NCBI GenBank assembly: GCA_902515985.1
Contig: CABXWY010000004.1
Location: forward strand, 1-64,000
Length of the DNA stretch: 64,000 nucleotides
Reading direction: 5' to 3'
DNA from: an uncultured Pelagibacteraceae bacterium
GTDB lineage: Bacteria > Pseudomonadota > Alphaproteobacteria > Pelagibacterales > Pelagibacteraceae
Shown here one piece after another: positions 21,935-32,740 of this stretch. The first letter of the stretch is position 1. Each line of letters starts with the position of its first letter. The position numbers and the translations under genes were made by a program. The notes below the pieces were generated by a model. The model had not been told where the DNA came from. It worked only from the letters and a program-made list of their open reading frames with translations, and made no database searches.

Positions 21935-23404
21935 ATGTCAATAAAAATAAGCTACAAAAAGGGAATTAACGAAAAAAAAATAAAAAATTTTGTTTTGTTC
22001 TCAGACCAGGAGTTCAAAATCAATGGACTAAAAAATTTATCATTAGTTAAAAATTCAAATCAGATAATTAGGACTATTAATTCTCACAAGTCAAAGGATA
22101 AAGGTTTTGTATTTTTTAATATAAATCCTGATCAAAAGGTAATTTTAATAAAAATAAAAGATACCAAGAGCTCAACAGAAAATGAAAAAAAAGGTGCTAA
22201 TTTTTATAACTTTTCTAAATCCAATTCATTAGCTAACTTAACTTTTTTGGATAAAAATATTTATGAAACCCAGACTAAAAACAACAGCTTTATAGATGAA
22301 TTTTTGCATGGCATGCAATTGAAAGCATATGAATTTAATAAATATAAATCAAAAAAAGAAGTTAAAGATATAAATATTGATATTATATTTAAAACAAAAA
22401 TTCCAAATAAAGTTAAAAACAACAGATTTACATCTTTGCTTGAAGGTACAAATTTTACTAAAGATCTTGTTTCAGAGCCAGGTAATATTCTTCACCCAGA
22501 TGAATACACAAAGAGGATAATTAAACTAAAAAAAATTGGACTTAAAATCAGAGTTTATAATGAAAAAGAACTTAAAAAATTAGGTATGGGTGCTTTACTT
22601 GGAGTGGGCCAGGGTAGTATCCGAGGATCTTATTTAGTTACTATGGAATGGAAAGGAAATAGTTCAAAAAGCAAACCCTTAGCTTTTGTTGGCAAAGGCG
22701 TTTGTTTCGATACTGGTGGTTATTCTCTCAAACCAGCAAGATTTATGGAAGATATGACTTATGATATGGCGGGCTCAGCTGCTGTAGTAGGTTTAATGAA
22801 AACCCTAGCATTGAGAAAGGCAAAAGTTAATGCAGTAGGTGTTGTTGGCCTTGTTGAGAATATGGTGAGTGGTAATGCACAAAGACCTGGCGATATTGTA
22901 AAATCTTATAGTGGAAAAACTATAGAAGTATTAAATACTGATGCTGAAGGTAGATTGGTTTTGGCAGATGCTTTAACTTTTACTGAAAAGAAATTTAAGC
23001 CTAAATTTATAATTGACTTAGCTACTTTGACTGGTGCCATTATTGTTTCTTTAGGATCAGAGTATGCAGGACTTTTTTCAAATGATGATGGGTTATCAAA
23101 ACAGTTACTTGAAGCAGGAGAGAAGGTTGATGAAAAATTATGGAGAATGCCTCTTCATAAAAATTTCGATAAACTTATAAATTGTAAAAATGCTGATATG
23201 CAAAACATTAACTATGTTGGAGGAGCTGGCTCAACTACAGCAGCACAATTTTTACAAAGATTTATAATCAACAAAACACCTTGGGCTCACCTTGATATAG
23301 CAGGTATGGCTTTTTCAAAATATGGCGGCGCACTAAATTCGGGTGGTGCAACAGGGTATGGTGTGAGATTACTAAATAAATTAGTTGAAGATAATTATGA
23401 GTAA
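21935..23404 (+). CDS. pepA: Leucyl aminopeptidase
   Basis: GKGVCFDTGGYSLKP, NTDAEGRLVLADAL (M17). Confidence 0.96.
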   Translation: MSIKISYKKGINEKKIKNFVLFSDQEFKINGLKNLSLVKNSNQIIRTINSHKSKDKGFVFFNINPDQKVILIKIKDTKSSTENEKKGANFYNFSKSNSLANLTFLDKNIYETQTKNNSFIDEFLHGMQLKAYEFNKYKSKKEVKDINIDIIFKTKIPNKVKNNRFTSLLEGTNFTKDLVSEPGNILHPDEYTKRIIKLKKIGLKIRVYNEKELKKLGMGALLGVGQGSIRGSYLVTMEWKGNSSKSKPLAFVGKGVCFDTGGYSLKPARFMEDMTYDMAGSAAVVGLMKTLALRKAKVNAVGVVGLVENMVSGNAQRPGDIVKSYSGKTIEVLNTDAEGRLVLADALTFTEKKFKPKFIIDLATLTGAIIVSLGSEYAGLFSNDDGLSKQLLEAGEKVDEKLWRMPLHKNFDKLINCKNADMQNINYVGGAGSTTAAQFLQRFIINKTPWAHLDIAGMAFSKYGGALNSGGATGYGVRLLNKLVEDNYE

Positions 23405-23807
23405 TATTGAACAAACTTTATCAATTATAAAACCTGATGCTGTGGAAAGAAATTTAGATAACAAAATTAAGTCTATATTTATCCAGGAGGGATTTAAAAT
23501 TCTAAAAGAAAAAAAAATTAAGCTTGAAAAAGAGGATGCCGAAAAATTTTATAAGGTTCATGAAACCAAGCCATTTTACAACGATTTATGTGAGTATTTA
23601 TCATCAGGACCTGTTGTTGCAATGATATTAGAAAAAGAAGATGCTATTTTATCAAATAGAAAAATAATGGGAGCCACTGATCCAAAAAAAGCCGATGAAG
23701 GCACTATCAGAAAAAAATTTGGTATTTCAATAGATAGAAATTCAGTGCATGGTTCAGACAGTATCGATAATGCAAAAGTAGAAATAAATTTTTTTTTTAG
23801 AGATTAA
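23397..23807 (+). CDS. ndk: Nucleoside diphosphate kinase
   Basis: QTLSIIKPDAVERN, RNSVHGSDS active site; ATG at 23397 preferred over TTG at 23385. Confidence 0.97.
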   Translation: MSNIEQTLSIIKPDAVERNLDNKIKSIFIQEGFKILKEKKIKLEKEDAEKFYKVHETKPFYNDLCEYLSSGPVVAMILEKEDAILSNRKIMGATDPKKADEGTIRKKFGISIDRNSVHGSDSIDNAKVEINFFFRD

Positions 23808-24373
23808 CTTAAAATTATTCTTAAAGCTTTTGGGTATATTTTATGTTCTTGTTTGAGAATTCTTTTTTGCAAAGTTAGAGATGTATCATTTTGTAAAATC
23901 TTTACTTTTTTTTGTAAAATAATCTTTCCCGAATCCAATTTTGAATTTACAAAATGGACTGTACAACCAGAATATTTCTCATTATTATCTAATACTCTTG
24001 AATGAGTATTTAATCCTTTATATTTTGGCAACAACGATGGATGTATATTTATTATTTTGCCATTAAACTTCTTAATAAAGTTTTTTGACAAAATTTTCAT
24101 AAATCCTGCAAGACAAATTATTTTTATTTTATTTTTTTTTAAATTGTTTAATATTTTTCTCTCATCTTTTAATTTTGCTTTTAGATAATATACTTTGGTA
24201 TTTATCCTATTTTTTTTTGCAAATATAAGTCCTGTTGCGTTTCTTTTATTTGATATTACTAACTTGATTTTAAATAAATTATTTTTTTTTGAAAAATTAA
24301 TTAAATTTTTTAAGTTAGTTCCTGTTCCAGAAATAAATACAGCTATTCTTACTTTATTACCAGACGATTTCAT
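23804..24373 (-). CDS. purN: Phosphoribosylglycinamide formyltransferase
   Basis: ISGTGTNLKNLI, IHPSLLPKYKGLNTH. Confidence 0.96.
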   Translation of the reverse strand: MKSSGNKVRIAVFISGTGTNLKNLINFSKKNNLFKIKLVISNKRNATGLIFAKKNRINTKVYYLKAKLKDERKILNNLKKNKIKIICLAGFMKILSKNFIKKFNGKIINIHPSLLPKYKGLNTHSRVLDNNEKYSGCTVHFVNSKLDSGKIILQKKVKILQNDTSLTLQKRILKQEHKIYPKALRIILS

Positions 24374-25376
24374 TATTAAATTTTACTTTAGTTTTACCTT
24401 TAGTTACTTTACCAATTAAATAAGGTTTAAATCCATTTGAAAAAAATCTATTAACTCTCTGTAAATTTTTTTTATCAACTATTAAACAAAATCCAACACC
24501 ACAATTAAATGTTTTTAACATTTCATTATCATCAATGTTTTGTTTTTTAATCCATTTAAATACTTTTTTAACTTTTATTTTTGATAGATTTATATTTGCA
24601 CATAGCCCATTTGGAATTACTCTTTTAATATTATCTATTATTCCACCACCAGTAATATTTGCACATCCATTGATAAGCTTTTTTTCATTAAGATTTAAAA
24701 TTTCTTTTACATAAATTTTTGTTGGCTTTAATAATTCTTTTTTTAAAAAAGAATTTTTTTTTATTTTTATATTTTTTTTTTTCAAAATATTCCTAATTAA
24801 AGAATACCCATTTGAGTGTACACCACTTGATGGCACAGCTAATATTAGATTATTTTTTTTAATATTACTCTTTTTTATTATTTTTTTTGGATCAACAATA
24901 CCAACTGCAAAACCAGCAATATCAAATTTATTTTTAGAATAAGTTCCCGGCATTTCTGCTGTTTCCCCACCAACCAATGAACAATCAGCAATATTACAAC
25001 CTATATTAATACCTTTTAAAATAGATTTTAATTTAATTAAATTAATTTTATTAATAGATATATAGTCTAAAAATATTAACGGTTTCGCACCTTGTACAAT
25101 CAGGTCGTTAACACACATTGCTACTAAGTCGATTCCAATAGTATCAAACTTATTAAGTAAATTTGCTATCTCAATCTTCGTTCCAACCCCATCAGTGCTA
25201 GCTACTATTTTTGGGTCTTTAAAATGTCTTGGTATACTAGATATAGATCCAAATCCCCCGATATTTTTATTTTTTTGCTTTTTTTTGCCGGTGTTTTTTG
25301 AGATAAAATTAACAAATTTATCAGCCTCAGATATATTTACGCCACTTTTTAGATATGTAAATTTAGTATTTTTCAT
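24357..25376 (-). CDS. purM: Phosphoribosylformylglycinamidine cyclo-ligase
   Basis: STDGVGTKIEIA, GGETAEMPGTY. Confidence 0.96.
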   Translation of the reverse strand: MKNTKFTYLKSGVNISEADKFVNFISKNTGKKKQKNKNIGGFGSISSIPRHFKDPKIVASTDGVGTKIEIANLLNKFDTIGIDLVAMCVNDLIVQGAKPLIFLDYISINKINLIKLKSILKGINIGCNIADCSLVGGETAEMPGTYSKNKFDIAGFAVGIVDPKKIIKKSNIKKNNLILAVPSSGVHSNGYSLIRNILKKKNIKIKKNSFLKKELLKPTKIYVKEILNLNEKKLINGCANITGGGIIDNIKRVIPNGLCANINLSKIKVKKVFKWIKKQNIDDNEMLKTFNCGVGFCLIVDKKNLQRVNRFFSNGFKPYLIGKVTKGKTKVKFNNEIVW

Positions 25377-25387
25377 TAAAATAAATT

Positions 25388-26464
25388 ATGTTTTTAAATA
25401 CAAATTTTCTTTGTTTGAAAAAAGCTTATATAATTTTTTTTCTTACAGTTCTATTCATAATTTTATTTATATCTAAAGCCAATCCAGCAATTTTTAAAGT
25501 TACCGATATCCAGGTCAGCGAACCATTTAATCCTAATTTCAAAAAAAAAACAGTTGTTGATAGGGCTATAATACTAGCGTTTAAAAAATTTTTAACTATG
25601 ACCATTTCGTCTAATGAAATGCATAAAATATCTAATTTTCGTGTAGACGAAGTTAAAAATCTAATTGACTCATTTAACATTAAAGACGAAAAGTTTGTTA
25701 ATAATAATTACAATGCCACGTTTGAGGTGAATTTCAATAAACAAAATACTTTTTTATTTGTTGAAAAAAGAAATATTTATCCGTCAGTTCCAAACACGAA
25801 AAAAATTATAATTATACCAATATTAGTTGACGAGTTGTCACAGAGTATAAATATTTTTAATCAAAATCCTTTTTACAAACATTGGAATGACAATATTAAA
25901 AATCATCATTTAATAGAATATATTCTGCCATCAGAAGATATAGAAGTAGTCAAAGTATTAAACGAAAATATAAATAATCTCGAAGAATACGATTTTACTC
26001 AAATTACGGAAAGATACAATATTGATGAATATATCATTTGTTTAATTTATAAAGAAAATAATAAATTTAAGATTTTTTCTAAAATAAAATTTGATAAAAA
26101 AATTAGAATTAAAAGTAAGTTATTTTCTGAAAAAAGTATCATTTCATTACAAAACTTAGAAGAATTTATAAATGAAATAAAACTGATATATGAAGATGAA
26201 TGGAAAAAAAATAATAAAATTAATCGCTCTGTAAAATTACCAATTAATTTATCCATGACTTCATCAAAATATAAAAAAAATGAAAAATTTGAAAAATTTT
26301 TATCATCAATTGATCAAGTTTCAAAATTTTCGGTAAAAAGTTTTAATAATAAGCAAGTTAATTATAAAATAATTTTTAATGGGTCCCCTAAGCAATTTAT
26401 AAATATTGCAGTGAAAAATAATTTTATAATAGATACAGATCAATCAATTTGGAAAGTCGATTAA
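25388..26464 (+). CDS. DUF2066 domain-containing protein
   Basis: Signal-like N-terminus, DUF2066-like sequence, position upstream of the DnaA-like gene. Confidence 0.7.
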   Translation: MFLNTNFLCLKKAYIIFFLTVLFIILFISKANPAIFKVTDIQVSEPFNPNFKKKTVVDRAIILAFKKFLTMTISSNEMHKISNFRVDEVKNLIDSFNIKDEKFVNNNYNATFEVNFNKQNTFLFVEKRNIYPSVPNTKKIIIIPILVDELSQSINIFNQNPFYKHWNDNIKNHHLIEYILPSEDIEVVKVLNENINNLEEYDFTQITERYNIDEYIICLIYKENNKFKIFSKIKFDKKIRIKSKLFSEKSIISLQNLEEFINEIKLIYEDEWKKNNKINRSVKLPINLSMTSSKYKKNEKFEKFLSSIDQVSKFSVKSFNNKQVNYKIIFNGSPKQFINIAVKNNFIIDTDQSIWKVD

Positions 26465-26470
26465 AATAAA

Positions 26471-27133
26471 ATGTCAAACCAAAAACAGCAATTAATTAAT
26501 TTTCAATTTGACAAAACTTATAAAAGTGAGGATTTTTTTGTATCAAAAAGTAATTTTTTTGCTTTTTCTTTATTAGATAGTTGGCCAAAATGGGAAAAAA
26601 ATATTTTAAACGTTCATGGTGAAAATTACTGTGGTAAGTCTCATCTTTCAGAAATCTTCATTAAAAAAAATAAAGGAATAATTTTAAAAGCTCATGAATT
26701 TAAATTTAGTAATGAACATAATTTAAGATACTATCAAAATATTGTCTTAGAAGATTTAAATGAAGAAATAGATGAAAAAACAATATTTTCAATTTTAAAT
26801 TTTGTGGATCAAAATTCAAAGTATTTAATAATTAACTCAACTAAGCCTTTTAATAAAATGAAATTTAAATTAAAAGATTTATTATCTAGAGCTAAAAATT
26901 GTTTAGATGCAGAAATTGAAAAACCTGATGATGAATTGATAAAGGTTTTAATTTCAAAGTATTTGTCTGATAAACAAATAAAAATAAATAATAAATTAGT
27001 TGAATTTGCTGCAAAAAGAATAACAAGGTCTTATGGTAAAATATTTGAATTTATATATAAGATTGATGAAATAAGCTTAAAAAAAAAAAAATCTATTGAT
27101 CAAAAAATAATTAAAGAAGCATTAGGAATATAA
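26471..27133 (+). CDS. hda: DnaA-like regulatory protein (Hda-type)
   Basis: DnaA/AAA-like (NVHGENYCGKSHLSEIF, YQNIVLEDLNE), lacks DnaA domain IV. Confidence 0.75.
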   Translation: MSNQKQQLINFQFDKTYKSEDFFVSKSNFFAFSLLDSWPKWEKNILNVHGENYCGKSHLSEIFIKKNKGIILKAHEFKFSNEHNLRYYQNIVLEDLNEEIDEKTIFSILNFVDQNSKYLIINSTKPFNKMKFKLKDLLSRAKNCLDAEIEKPDDELIKVLISKYLSDKQIKINNKLVEFAAKRITRSYGKIFEFIYKIDEISLKKKKSIDQKIIKEALGI

Positions 27134-27134
27134 C

Positions 27135-28916
27135 TTGACAAAGTATCGAACACACAATTGCTCTGAGCTTACAAGTAAAAATAATGGAGAAATAGTAATC
27201 TTATCTGGATGGATGCACAAAAAGAGAGATCATGGGAACTTACTTTTTATAGACCTCAGAGATAATTATGGCACAACGCAATGTATTTTAGAAAAAAATA
27301 ACTCTTTTTTTAAAGAACTAGAAAAAATGCAGCTCGAAACAGTCATAAAAGTAACTGGAGTTGTGAGCAAAAGAACGAAAGAAACTATAAATAAAGAACT
27401 TAAAACAGGTGAAATTGAAATTAAAATTAATTCCTTTGAAATCCTTGGAGCTTGTAAAGAACTACCTCTTCCCGTGTTTAGCGATCAAGAATATTCAGAA
27501 GAGATAAGATTAAAATATAGGTTTTTAGATTTAAGAAGAAAAAAAATTCATTCAAATATTTTATTAAGATCAAAAGTGATTTCTTTTATTAGAGAAGAAA
27601 TGATAAAATCAGGTTTTGTAGAATTTCAAACTCCGATATTAACCTCCTCAAGTCCTGAGGGAGCAAGAGATTTTATTGTTCCTAGTAGATTAAACCCTGG
27701 AAAATTTTATGCCTTACCACAAGCGCCACAACAATTTAAACAGCTAATAATGGTATCAGGTTTTGATAAATATTTTCAAATTGCTCCATGTTTTAGAGAT
27801 GAAGACGCAAGAGCGGACAGAAGTCCTGGAGAGTTTTATCAACTAGACATCGAGATGTCTTTTGTTGAACAGGAGGATGTTTTTAAAGTTGTTGAAAAAC
27901 TACTAAGTAAAGTTTTTAAAAAATTCTCAAATAAAAAATTTTTAAATGAAAAATTTCCAAAGATTTCTTTTAAAGAAGCAATGTTAAAGTATGGAACTGA
28001 TAAGCCAGATTTAAGAAATCCATTAGAAATAAACGATGTAACATCAATCTTCAAAAGAGATGATGTAACATTTCAAATATTTAACAAGCTAGTAAAATCA
28101 GGTTCAATAGTTAGAGCAATAGTTACAAAAAGTACAAAAAATAAACCTAGAAGCTTTTTTGACAACTTGGATAAATGGGCAAAATCTGAAGGAACGTCTG
28201 GACTTGCTTACTTTACTCTTGAAAAAAACAAAGATTTTGAAGCTACAGGACCTGTGGGAAAATTTTTTTCTTCAGAAGCATTAAAAGAAATAATGAAAAT
28301 CACAGGTGCTGAAGTTGGTGATAGTATATTTTTTTCATGCGATAAAGAGTCAAATGTTTTACAATTCATGTCTTCAGCAAGAGATAAAATTGCAGGTGAA
28401 TTAAATTTAATTGATCAAAATACTTATGCCTTTTGTTGGATAATAGATTATCCTATGTATGAAACTGACAAAATTACAGGCAAAATTAAATTTAGTCACA
28501 ATCCTTTTTCTATGCCACAAGGAGAAGAGAAAAATTTAGATTTTAAAAATCCCCTAACCATTAATGCATATCAATATGATATTGTATGTAATGGAGTGGA
28601 ACTTTCATCGGGAGCAATTAGAAATCATAAACCAAAATTGATGTATAAGCTTTTTGAAATTGCTGGTTATAAAAAAAGTGATGTAGAGGAAAAATTTAAA
28701 GGTATGATAAACGCTTTAAGTTTTGGAGCACCTCCACATGGAGGTATTGCACCAGGAATAGATAGAATTATTATGCTTCTTGCAGGGGAAAAAAATATCA
28801 GAGAAGTAACACTATTTCCTATGAACCAGAATGCTCAAGATCTTATGATGAATGCACCATCTGAAATTAGTGAAAATCAATTAAAGGAACTTAGTTTAAG
28901 TATAAAAAAAAAATAA
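27135..28916 (+). CDS. aspS: Aspartyl-tRNA synthetase
   Basis: YRTHNCSEL, ARDFIVPSR, QIAPCFRDEDARADRSPGEFYQLDIEMSF; TTG start. Confidence 0.97.
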   Translation: MTKYRTHNCSELTSKNNGEIVILSGWMHKKRDHGNLLFIDLRDNYGTTQCILEKNNSFFKELEKMQLETVIKVTGVVSKRTKETINKELKTGEIEIKINSFEILGACKELPLPVFSDQEYSEEIRLKYRFLDLRRKKIHSNILLRSKVISFIREEMIKSGFVEFQTPILTSSSPEGARDFIVPSRLNPGKFYALPQAPQQFKQLIMVSGFDKYFQIAPCFRDEDARADRSPGEFYQLDIEMSFVEQEDVFKVVEKLLSKVFKKFSNKKFLNEKFPKISFKEAMLKYGTDKPDLRNPLEINDVTSIFKRDDVTFQIFNKLVKSGSIVRAIVTKSTKNKPRSFFDNLDKWAKSEGTSGLAYFTLEKNKDFEATGPVGKFFSSEALKEIMKITGAEVGDSIFFSCDKESNVLQFMSSARDKIAGELNLIDQNTYAFCWIIDYPMYETDKITGKIKFSHNPFSMPQGEEKNLDFKNPLTINAYQYDIVCNGVELSSGAIRNHKPKLMYKLFEIAGYKKSDVEEKFKGMINALSFGAPPHGGIAPGIDRIIMLLAGEKNIREVTLFPMNQNAQDLMMNAPSEISENQLKELSLSIKKK

Positions 28917-28917
28917 A

Positions 28918-29754
28918 TTACTTCTTACCTTTTAAGTTTATACGAATATCAGATAAGTCCACAAGTTTTTTTTGGTAGTTGTTTCTTACAAAACCTTTAC
29001 TAGTAATATCTTTAACAATTTTTAAAAATTGGTTTTGTTCGTCACCTCCATCCTTTTCAATATCTTTTGATTTCTCTATGCTTGATCCAATAGATGGAGT
29101 ATGGGCTAAGTCTTCTCGATTTAAGTACGATATTGCTAATTCTCTAAAAATATAATCTAAAATAGAGCTTGCACTCAATATTCTGTCATTACCGTACACT
29201 TTTCCTGACGGTTCAAATTTTGTATCTACATAAGCACTTACAAATTCATCTAGCGGAACACCATATTGAAGCCCCAAAGATACAGCTATTGCAAAGTTGT
29301 TCATTAATGCTTTTACTAACTCTCCTTCTTTACTTGTATCTATAAATATTTCACCGATTTTACCGTCCTCATATTCTCCAGTATGAAGATAAACCTTATG
29401 ATCTCCTATAGTGGCTTTCTGAATATATCCTTTTCTTCTATCGGGCATACTAAATCTTCTACTTATATTATCATGAATTTTTGAAACGAGATTTCCATCA
29501 TTTTCTTTTGCTAAATTCTGTTTTATTGCTTTATCAGAGGTCAAATCTATATTATTAGATTTTTTTTCATCTCTATTTGAAGCATCTTTTTCTAAGCTTT
29601 TAGTTTTTCTATTATCTAATTTTACGTTTATAATCTCGAATTTACCGTCGTCTCTTTTTTCCAAATTTAAGAGTTCTTTTTCATTTACTTCATCAAGGTA
29701 ATGTGTAACTTTAAAGCTACAATTGTAAAATGTTTCTACTAAAAATTTTGCCAT
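28918..29754 (-). CDS. TSCPD domain protein similar to the C-terminal part of B12-dependent class II ribonucleotide reductase (NrdJb-like)
   Basis: [82 protein letters not shown] resembles the alphaproteobacterial NrdJ C-terminus; no catalytic domain. Confidence 0.8.
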   Translation of the reverse strand: MAKFLVETFYNCSFKVTHYLDEVNEKELLNLEKRDDGKFEIINVKLDNRKTKSLEKDASNRDEKKSNNIDLTSDKAIKQNLAKENDGNLVSKIHDNISRRFSMPDRRKGYIQKATIGDHKVYLHTGEYEDGKIGEIFIDTSKEGELVKALMNNFAIAVSLGLQYGVPLDEFVSAYVDTKFEPSGKVYGNDRILSASSILDYIFRELAISYLNREDLAHTPSIGSSIEKSKDIEKDGGDEQNQFLKIVKDITSKGFVRNNYQKKLVDLSDIRINLKGKK

Positions 29755-29859
29755 ATTTTTATTTATAATTGAGTCGTTGAATGAATATGTATATACAAAA
29801 TCAAAATTTAGTCTAATCTAAATTTTGCAATTTTAAATTGAAAAAATATAATTATTTTT

Positions 29860-30222
29860 ATGTTGACAGTTTTTAAACAAATTTTTATTTGGTGGAATCA
29901 ACAAACGTTGGGAACACGAATATATACTTTTTTAAAAGGTAAATTTGTCGGTCAGGACGAATTTGGAAATAAATATTATGAAAATAAAAATAGAAGCAAG
30001 AGATGGGTTATCTACCAAGGTGAAATTGACGCATCAAAAATTTCATATGAGTGGTATTCTTGGATTCATTTTATAAAAAATAAAATAGAGTTAAATCAAA
30101 AAATAAAAAAATATAGTTGGCAAAGACCTCATTCCCCCAACAAAACAGGAACATCAAGATCGTATCACCCAAACAAAAAAAACAATGAAATTAAAAAAAA
30201 ATATTCAACCTGGAAAGGTTAA
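29860..30222 (+). CDS. NADH:ubiquinone oxidoreductase NDUFA12-family subunit
   Basis: GTRIYTFLKGKFVGQDEFGNKYYENK...RWVIYQGEIDASKISYEWYSWIH. Confidence 0.92.
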   Translation: MLTVFKQIFIWWNQQTLGTRIYTFLKGKFVGQDEFGNKYYENKNRSKRWVIYQGEIDASKISYEWYSWIHFIKNKIELNQKIKKYSWQRPHSPNKTGTSRSYHPNKKNNEIKKKYSTWKG

Positions 30223-30586
30223 ATTAGTTGTCTTTTTTATTCTAATAGTATTCAATAATTATTTATCGTCAGAAGAATCGATTTATGAAGGCAATTTTAT
30301 AGAGCTTAAAGTTCTTGATAAGGTAAGTTCAAAAAACTATAAAATTAACATTAAAATAGGTGAAGAAAAAGTTTTTAAAAATATTTCTATCAAACCATTA
30401 AAATGTAAAAATTCAGAATTTGACGATAACCCAGAAATTATTGCCTACTTACAAGTTAAAGATTTAAAGAATATCGGAAACGATGAAGTATTTGTTTTTA
30501 ATGGGTGGACTTTTTCTTCAAGTCCTTCTATAAATACATTTGATCACCCTGTATATGATTTGTGGTTAACAAAGTGTTTAAGTTAA
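30185..30586 (+). CDS. DUF2155 domain-containing exported protein
   Basis: FNGWTFSSSPSINTFDHPVYDLWLTKC typical of DUF2155; downstream of the NDUFA12 homologue. Confidence 0.88.
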   Translation: MKLKKNIQPGKVKLVVFFILIVFNNYLSSEESIYEGNFIELKVLDKVSSKNYKINIKIGEEKVFKNISIKPLKCKNSEFDDNPEIIAYLQVKDLKNIGNDEVFVFNGWTFSSSPSINTFDHPVYDLWLTKCLS

Positions 30587-31920
30587 ATTACTTTATCTTT
30601 ATCTAGCCAAGAAACATTAAAATCCGATTCTAAAAATTTTTTATGGTTAAGAAGCTTCCTATGTAGATCTATAGTAGTTGTAATCCCTTCAATAACAAAT
30701 TCATCTAATGATCTCACCATTCTCTGAATAGCTTCTTGTCTGTTTCTACCATGACAAACCAACTTACATATTAAACTATCATAAAAAGGAGTAACCTTGT
30801 ATCCTTGATAAATTGCACCATCCACCCTAGTTCTAAAACCAGATGGTTGGTGACACATAGTAATCGTTCCTGGAGAGGGTTGAAAATTTTTACTAGCATC
30901 TTCAGCATTAATTCTACATTCAATCGCGTGACCTCTAGGGACAATATCATTCTGTTCCAATGCAGTATTTCCAGTGAAAGCTATCCAAATTTGTTCTTTA
31001 ATAATATCTATGCCAGTAACCATTTCAGTAACTGGATGCTCAACTTGAATTCTAGTATTCATTTCTAGAAAATAAAATTTACCGTTTTCGTAAATAAATT
31101 CTACAGTTCCCGCACCTTTGTAGCCAATTTTTGAAACCATATTTACAGTTTTTTCGAATAATTCATTTCTTACTTCGTTTGTAAGAATTGGACTTGGTGT
31201 CTCTTCAATTAATTTTTGGTGTCTTCTTTGAATTGAACAATCTCTCTCATGTAAATGAACTGTTCTGTTTTCTCCAGATAAAACCTGTACTTCTATATGT
31301 CGTGGGTTTTGAAAGAATTTTTCTATGTAAACTTCATCATTTGCAAAAAACTTTTTTGCCTCTGATTTTGCAGCTAAAAATAATTCTTCAAACTTATCTT
31401 CATTATAAACGATTTTCATTCCCTTGCCACCACCACCACCAGCTGCTTTTATAAGGACTGGAAATCCAATTTTTTTACAAATTTCTTTTGCTTCATCAAT
31501 TTTTGACACTCCTCCATTGGAACCTTCAATTACAGGTAAACCGTTTTCTTTAGCCACCTTTTTAGCTTGAATTTTGTCTCCCATCATCTTGATTAATCTA
31601 GATGAAGGTCCGATAAATTTAATATTATTTTCCTCTAAAATTTTTGCAAAGTTAAAATTTTCAGATAAAAATCCGTATCCTGGATGTACTGCTTCAGCAT
31701 CAGTCAATTCAATTGCAGACATAATTGCCGGAATGTTAAGATAGCTATTAGAAGGTTGATGTGGACCCACGCATACACTTTCATCAGCTAATTTTACATG
31801 CATACTTTCTCTATCTACATCTGAATGTATTGCCACTGTTGAAATTCCCCATTCCTTACAAGCTCTAATAACTCTTACTGCGATTTCACCTCTATTAGCT
31901 ATTAGAATTTTTTTAAACAT
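30583..31920 (-). CDS. accC: Acetyl-CoA carboxylase biotin carboxylase subunit
   Basis: KILIANRGEIAVRVIRACKE, HPGYGFLSEN, RDCSIQRRHQKLIEE. Confidence 0.97.
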   Translation of the reverse strand: MFKKILIANRGEIAVRVIRACKEWGISTVAIHSDVDRESMHVKLADESVCVGPHQPSNSYLNIPAIMSAIELTDAEAVHPGYGFLSENFNFAKILEENNIKFIGPSSRLIKMMGDKIQAKKVAKENGLPVIEGSNGGVSKIDEAKEICKKIGFPVLIKAAGGGGGKGMKIVYNEDKFEELFLAAKSEAKKFFANDEVYIEKFFQNPRHIEVQVLSGENRTVHLHERDCSIQRRHQKLIEETPSPILTNEVRNELFEKTVNMVSKIGYKGAGTVEFIYENGKFYFLEMNTRIQVEHPVTEMVTGIDIIKEQIWIAFTGNTALEQNDIVPRGHAIECRINAEDASKNFQPSPGTITMCHQPSGFRTRVDGAIYQGYKVTPFYDSLICKLVCHGRNRQEAIQRMVRSLDEFVIEGITTTIDLHRKLLNHKKFLESDFNVSWLDKDKVI

Positions 31921-32294
31921 TATTCAACAAGAATTAGTATCTGATCGTATTCAACGGGCTGACCATCCTCTACTGAAATTTTTTTTACTATTCCATTGCG
32001 TGTAGATGGAACATGATTCATAGTTTTCATTGCTTCAACTATCATTATGGTATCGCCTTTTTTAATTTTTTTCCCAACTTCTACAAATGGTTTAGCTCCT
32101 GGTTCTGGAGCCAAATATGCAGTTCCTATTATTGGACTTTTGATTGGATTATAATTTTCACTCTCATCATTTGCAGTAATTGACTCAGTATCTGGAATAT
32201 CTAATTTGACTCCAGTTTTATTTAATGATTTTTTTAATTCTTCTAAAGCATCAATCAATTTTTTAATAACTTTTTTATCTATTTCCATCTTCAA
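31920..32294 (-). CDS. accB: Acetyl-CoA carboxylase biotin carboxyl carrier protein
   Basis: VEAMKTMNHVPS biotinylation motif. Confidence 0.95.
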   Translation of the reverse strand: MKMEIDKKVIKKLIDALEELKKSLNKTGVKLDIPDTESITANDESENYNPIKSPIIGTAYLAPEPGAKPFVEVGKKIKKGDTIMIVEAMKTMNHVPSTRNGIVKKISVEDGQPVEYDQILILVE

Positions 32295-32724
32295 TCATTT
32301 CTTTCATTGCTTCTATGGCTAAAATATAACCATTAACACCTAAACCACATATTATTCCTGTGACCACATCACTAATCAAGGATTTTTGTCTAAACTCCTC
32401 TCTTTTGTGTATATTTGAAATATGTAATTCTATTGTAGGTTTATTTATAATTTCTAAGGCGTCTCTAATCGATACTGAGGAATGCGTGAATCCAGCTGCA
32501 TTAATTATAACACCATCATATATATTTCTAGAATCTTGAATTTTTGTTACAATTTCACCTTCTATGTTTGATTGATAAAATTCAATTTCTATATTCAAAG
32601 ATTTCGAGATTTTTAAACATTTTTCTTTTAATTCATCAAAAGTTAATTTGCCATATTGCGATTGATCTCTTTCTCCCAACAAATTTATATTTGGTCCATT
32701 GATAATTATTATTCTATGTGGCAT
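32275..32724 (-). CDS. aroQ: Type II 3-dehydroquinate dehydratase
   Basis: IINGPNINLLGERDQSQYG, INAAGFTHSSVSIRDAL, ELHISNIHKREEFR. Confidence 0.96.
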   Translation of the reverse strand: MPHRIIIINGPNINLLGERDQSQYGKLTFDELKEKCLKISKSLNIEIEFYQSNIEGEIVTKIQDSRNIYDGVIINAAGFTHSSVSIRDALEIINKPTIELHISNIHKREEFRQKSLISDVVTGIICGLGVNGYILAIEAMKEMIEDGNR

Positions 32725-32740
32725 TAATTATTTATATATT

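Noticed and set aside
24733-24755. AATTCTTTTTTTAAAAAAGAATT palindrome in purM
   Set aside because: A/T-only arms in Lys/Phe-rich codons at this base composition; likely chance
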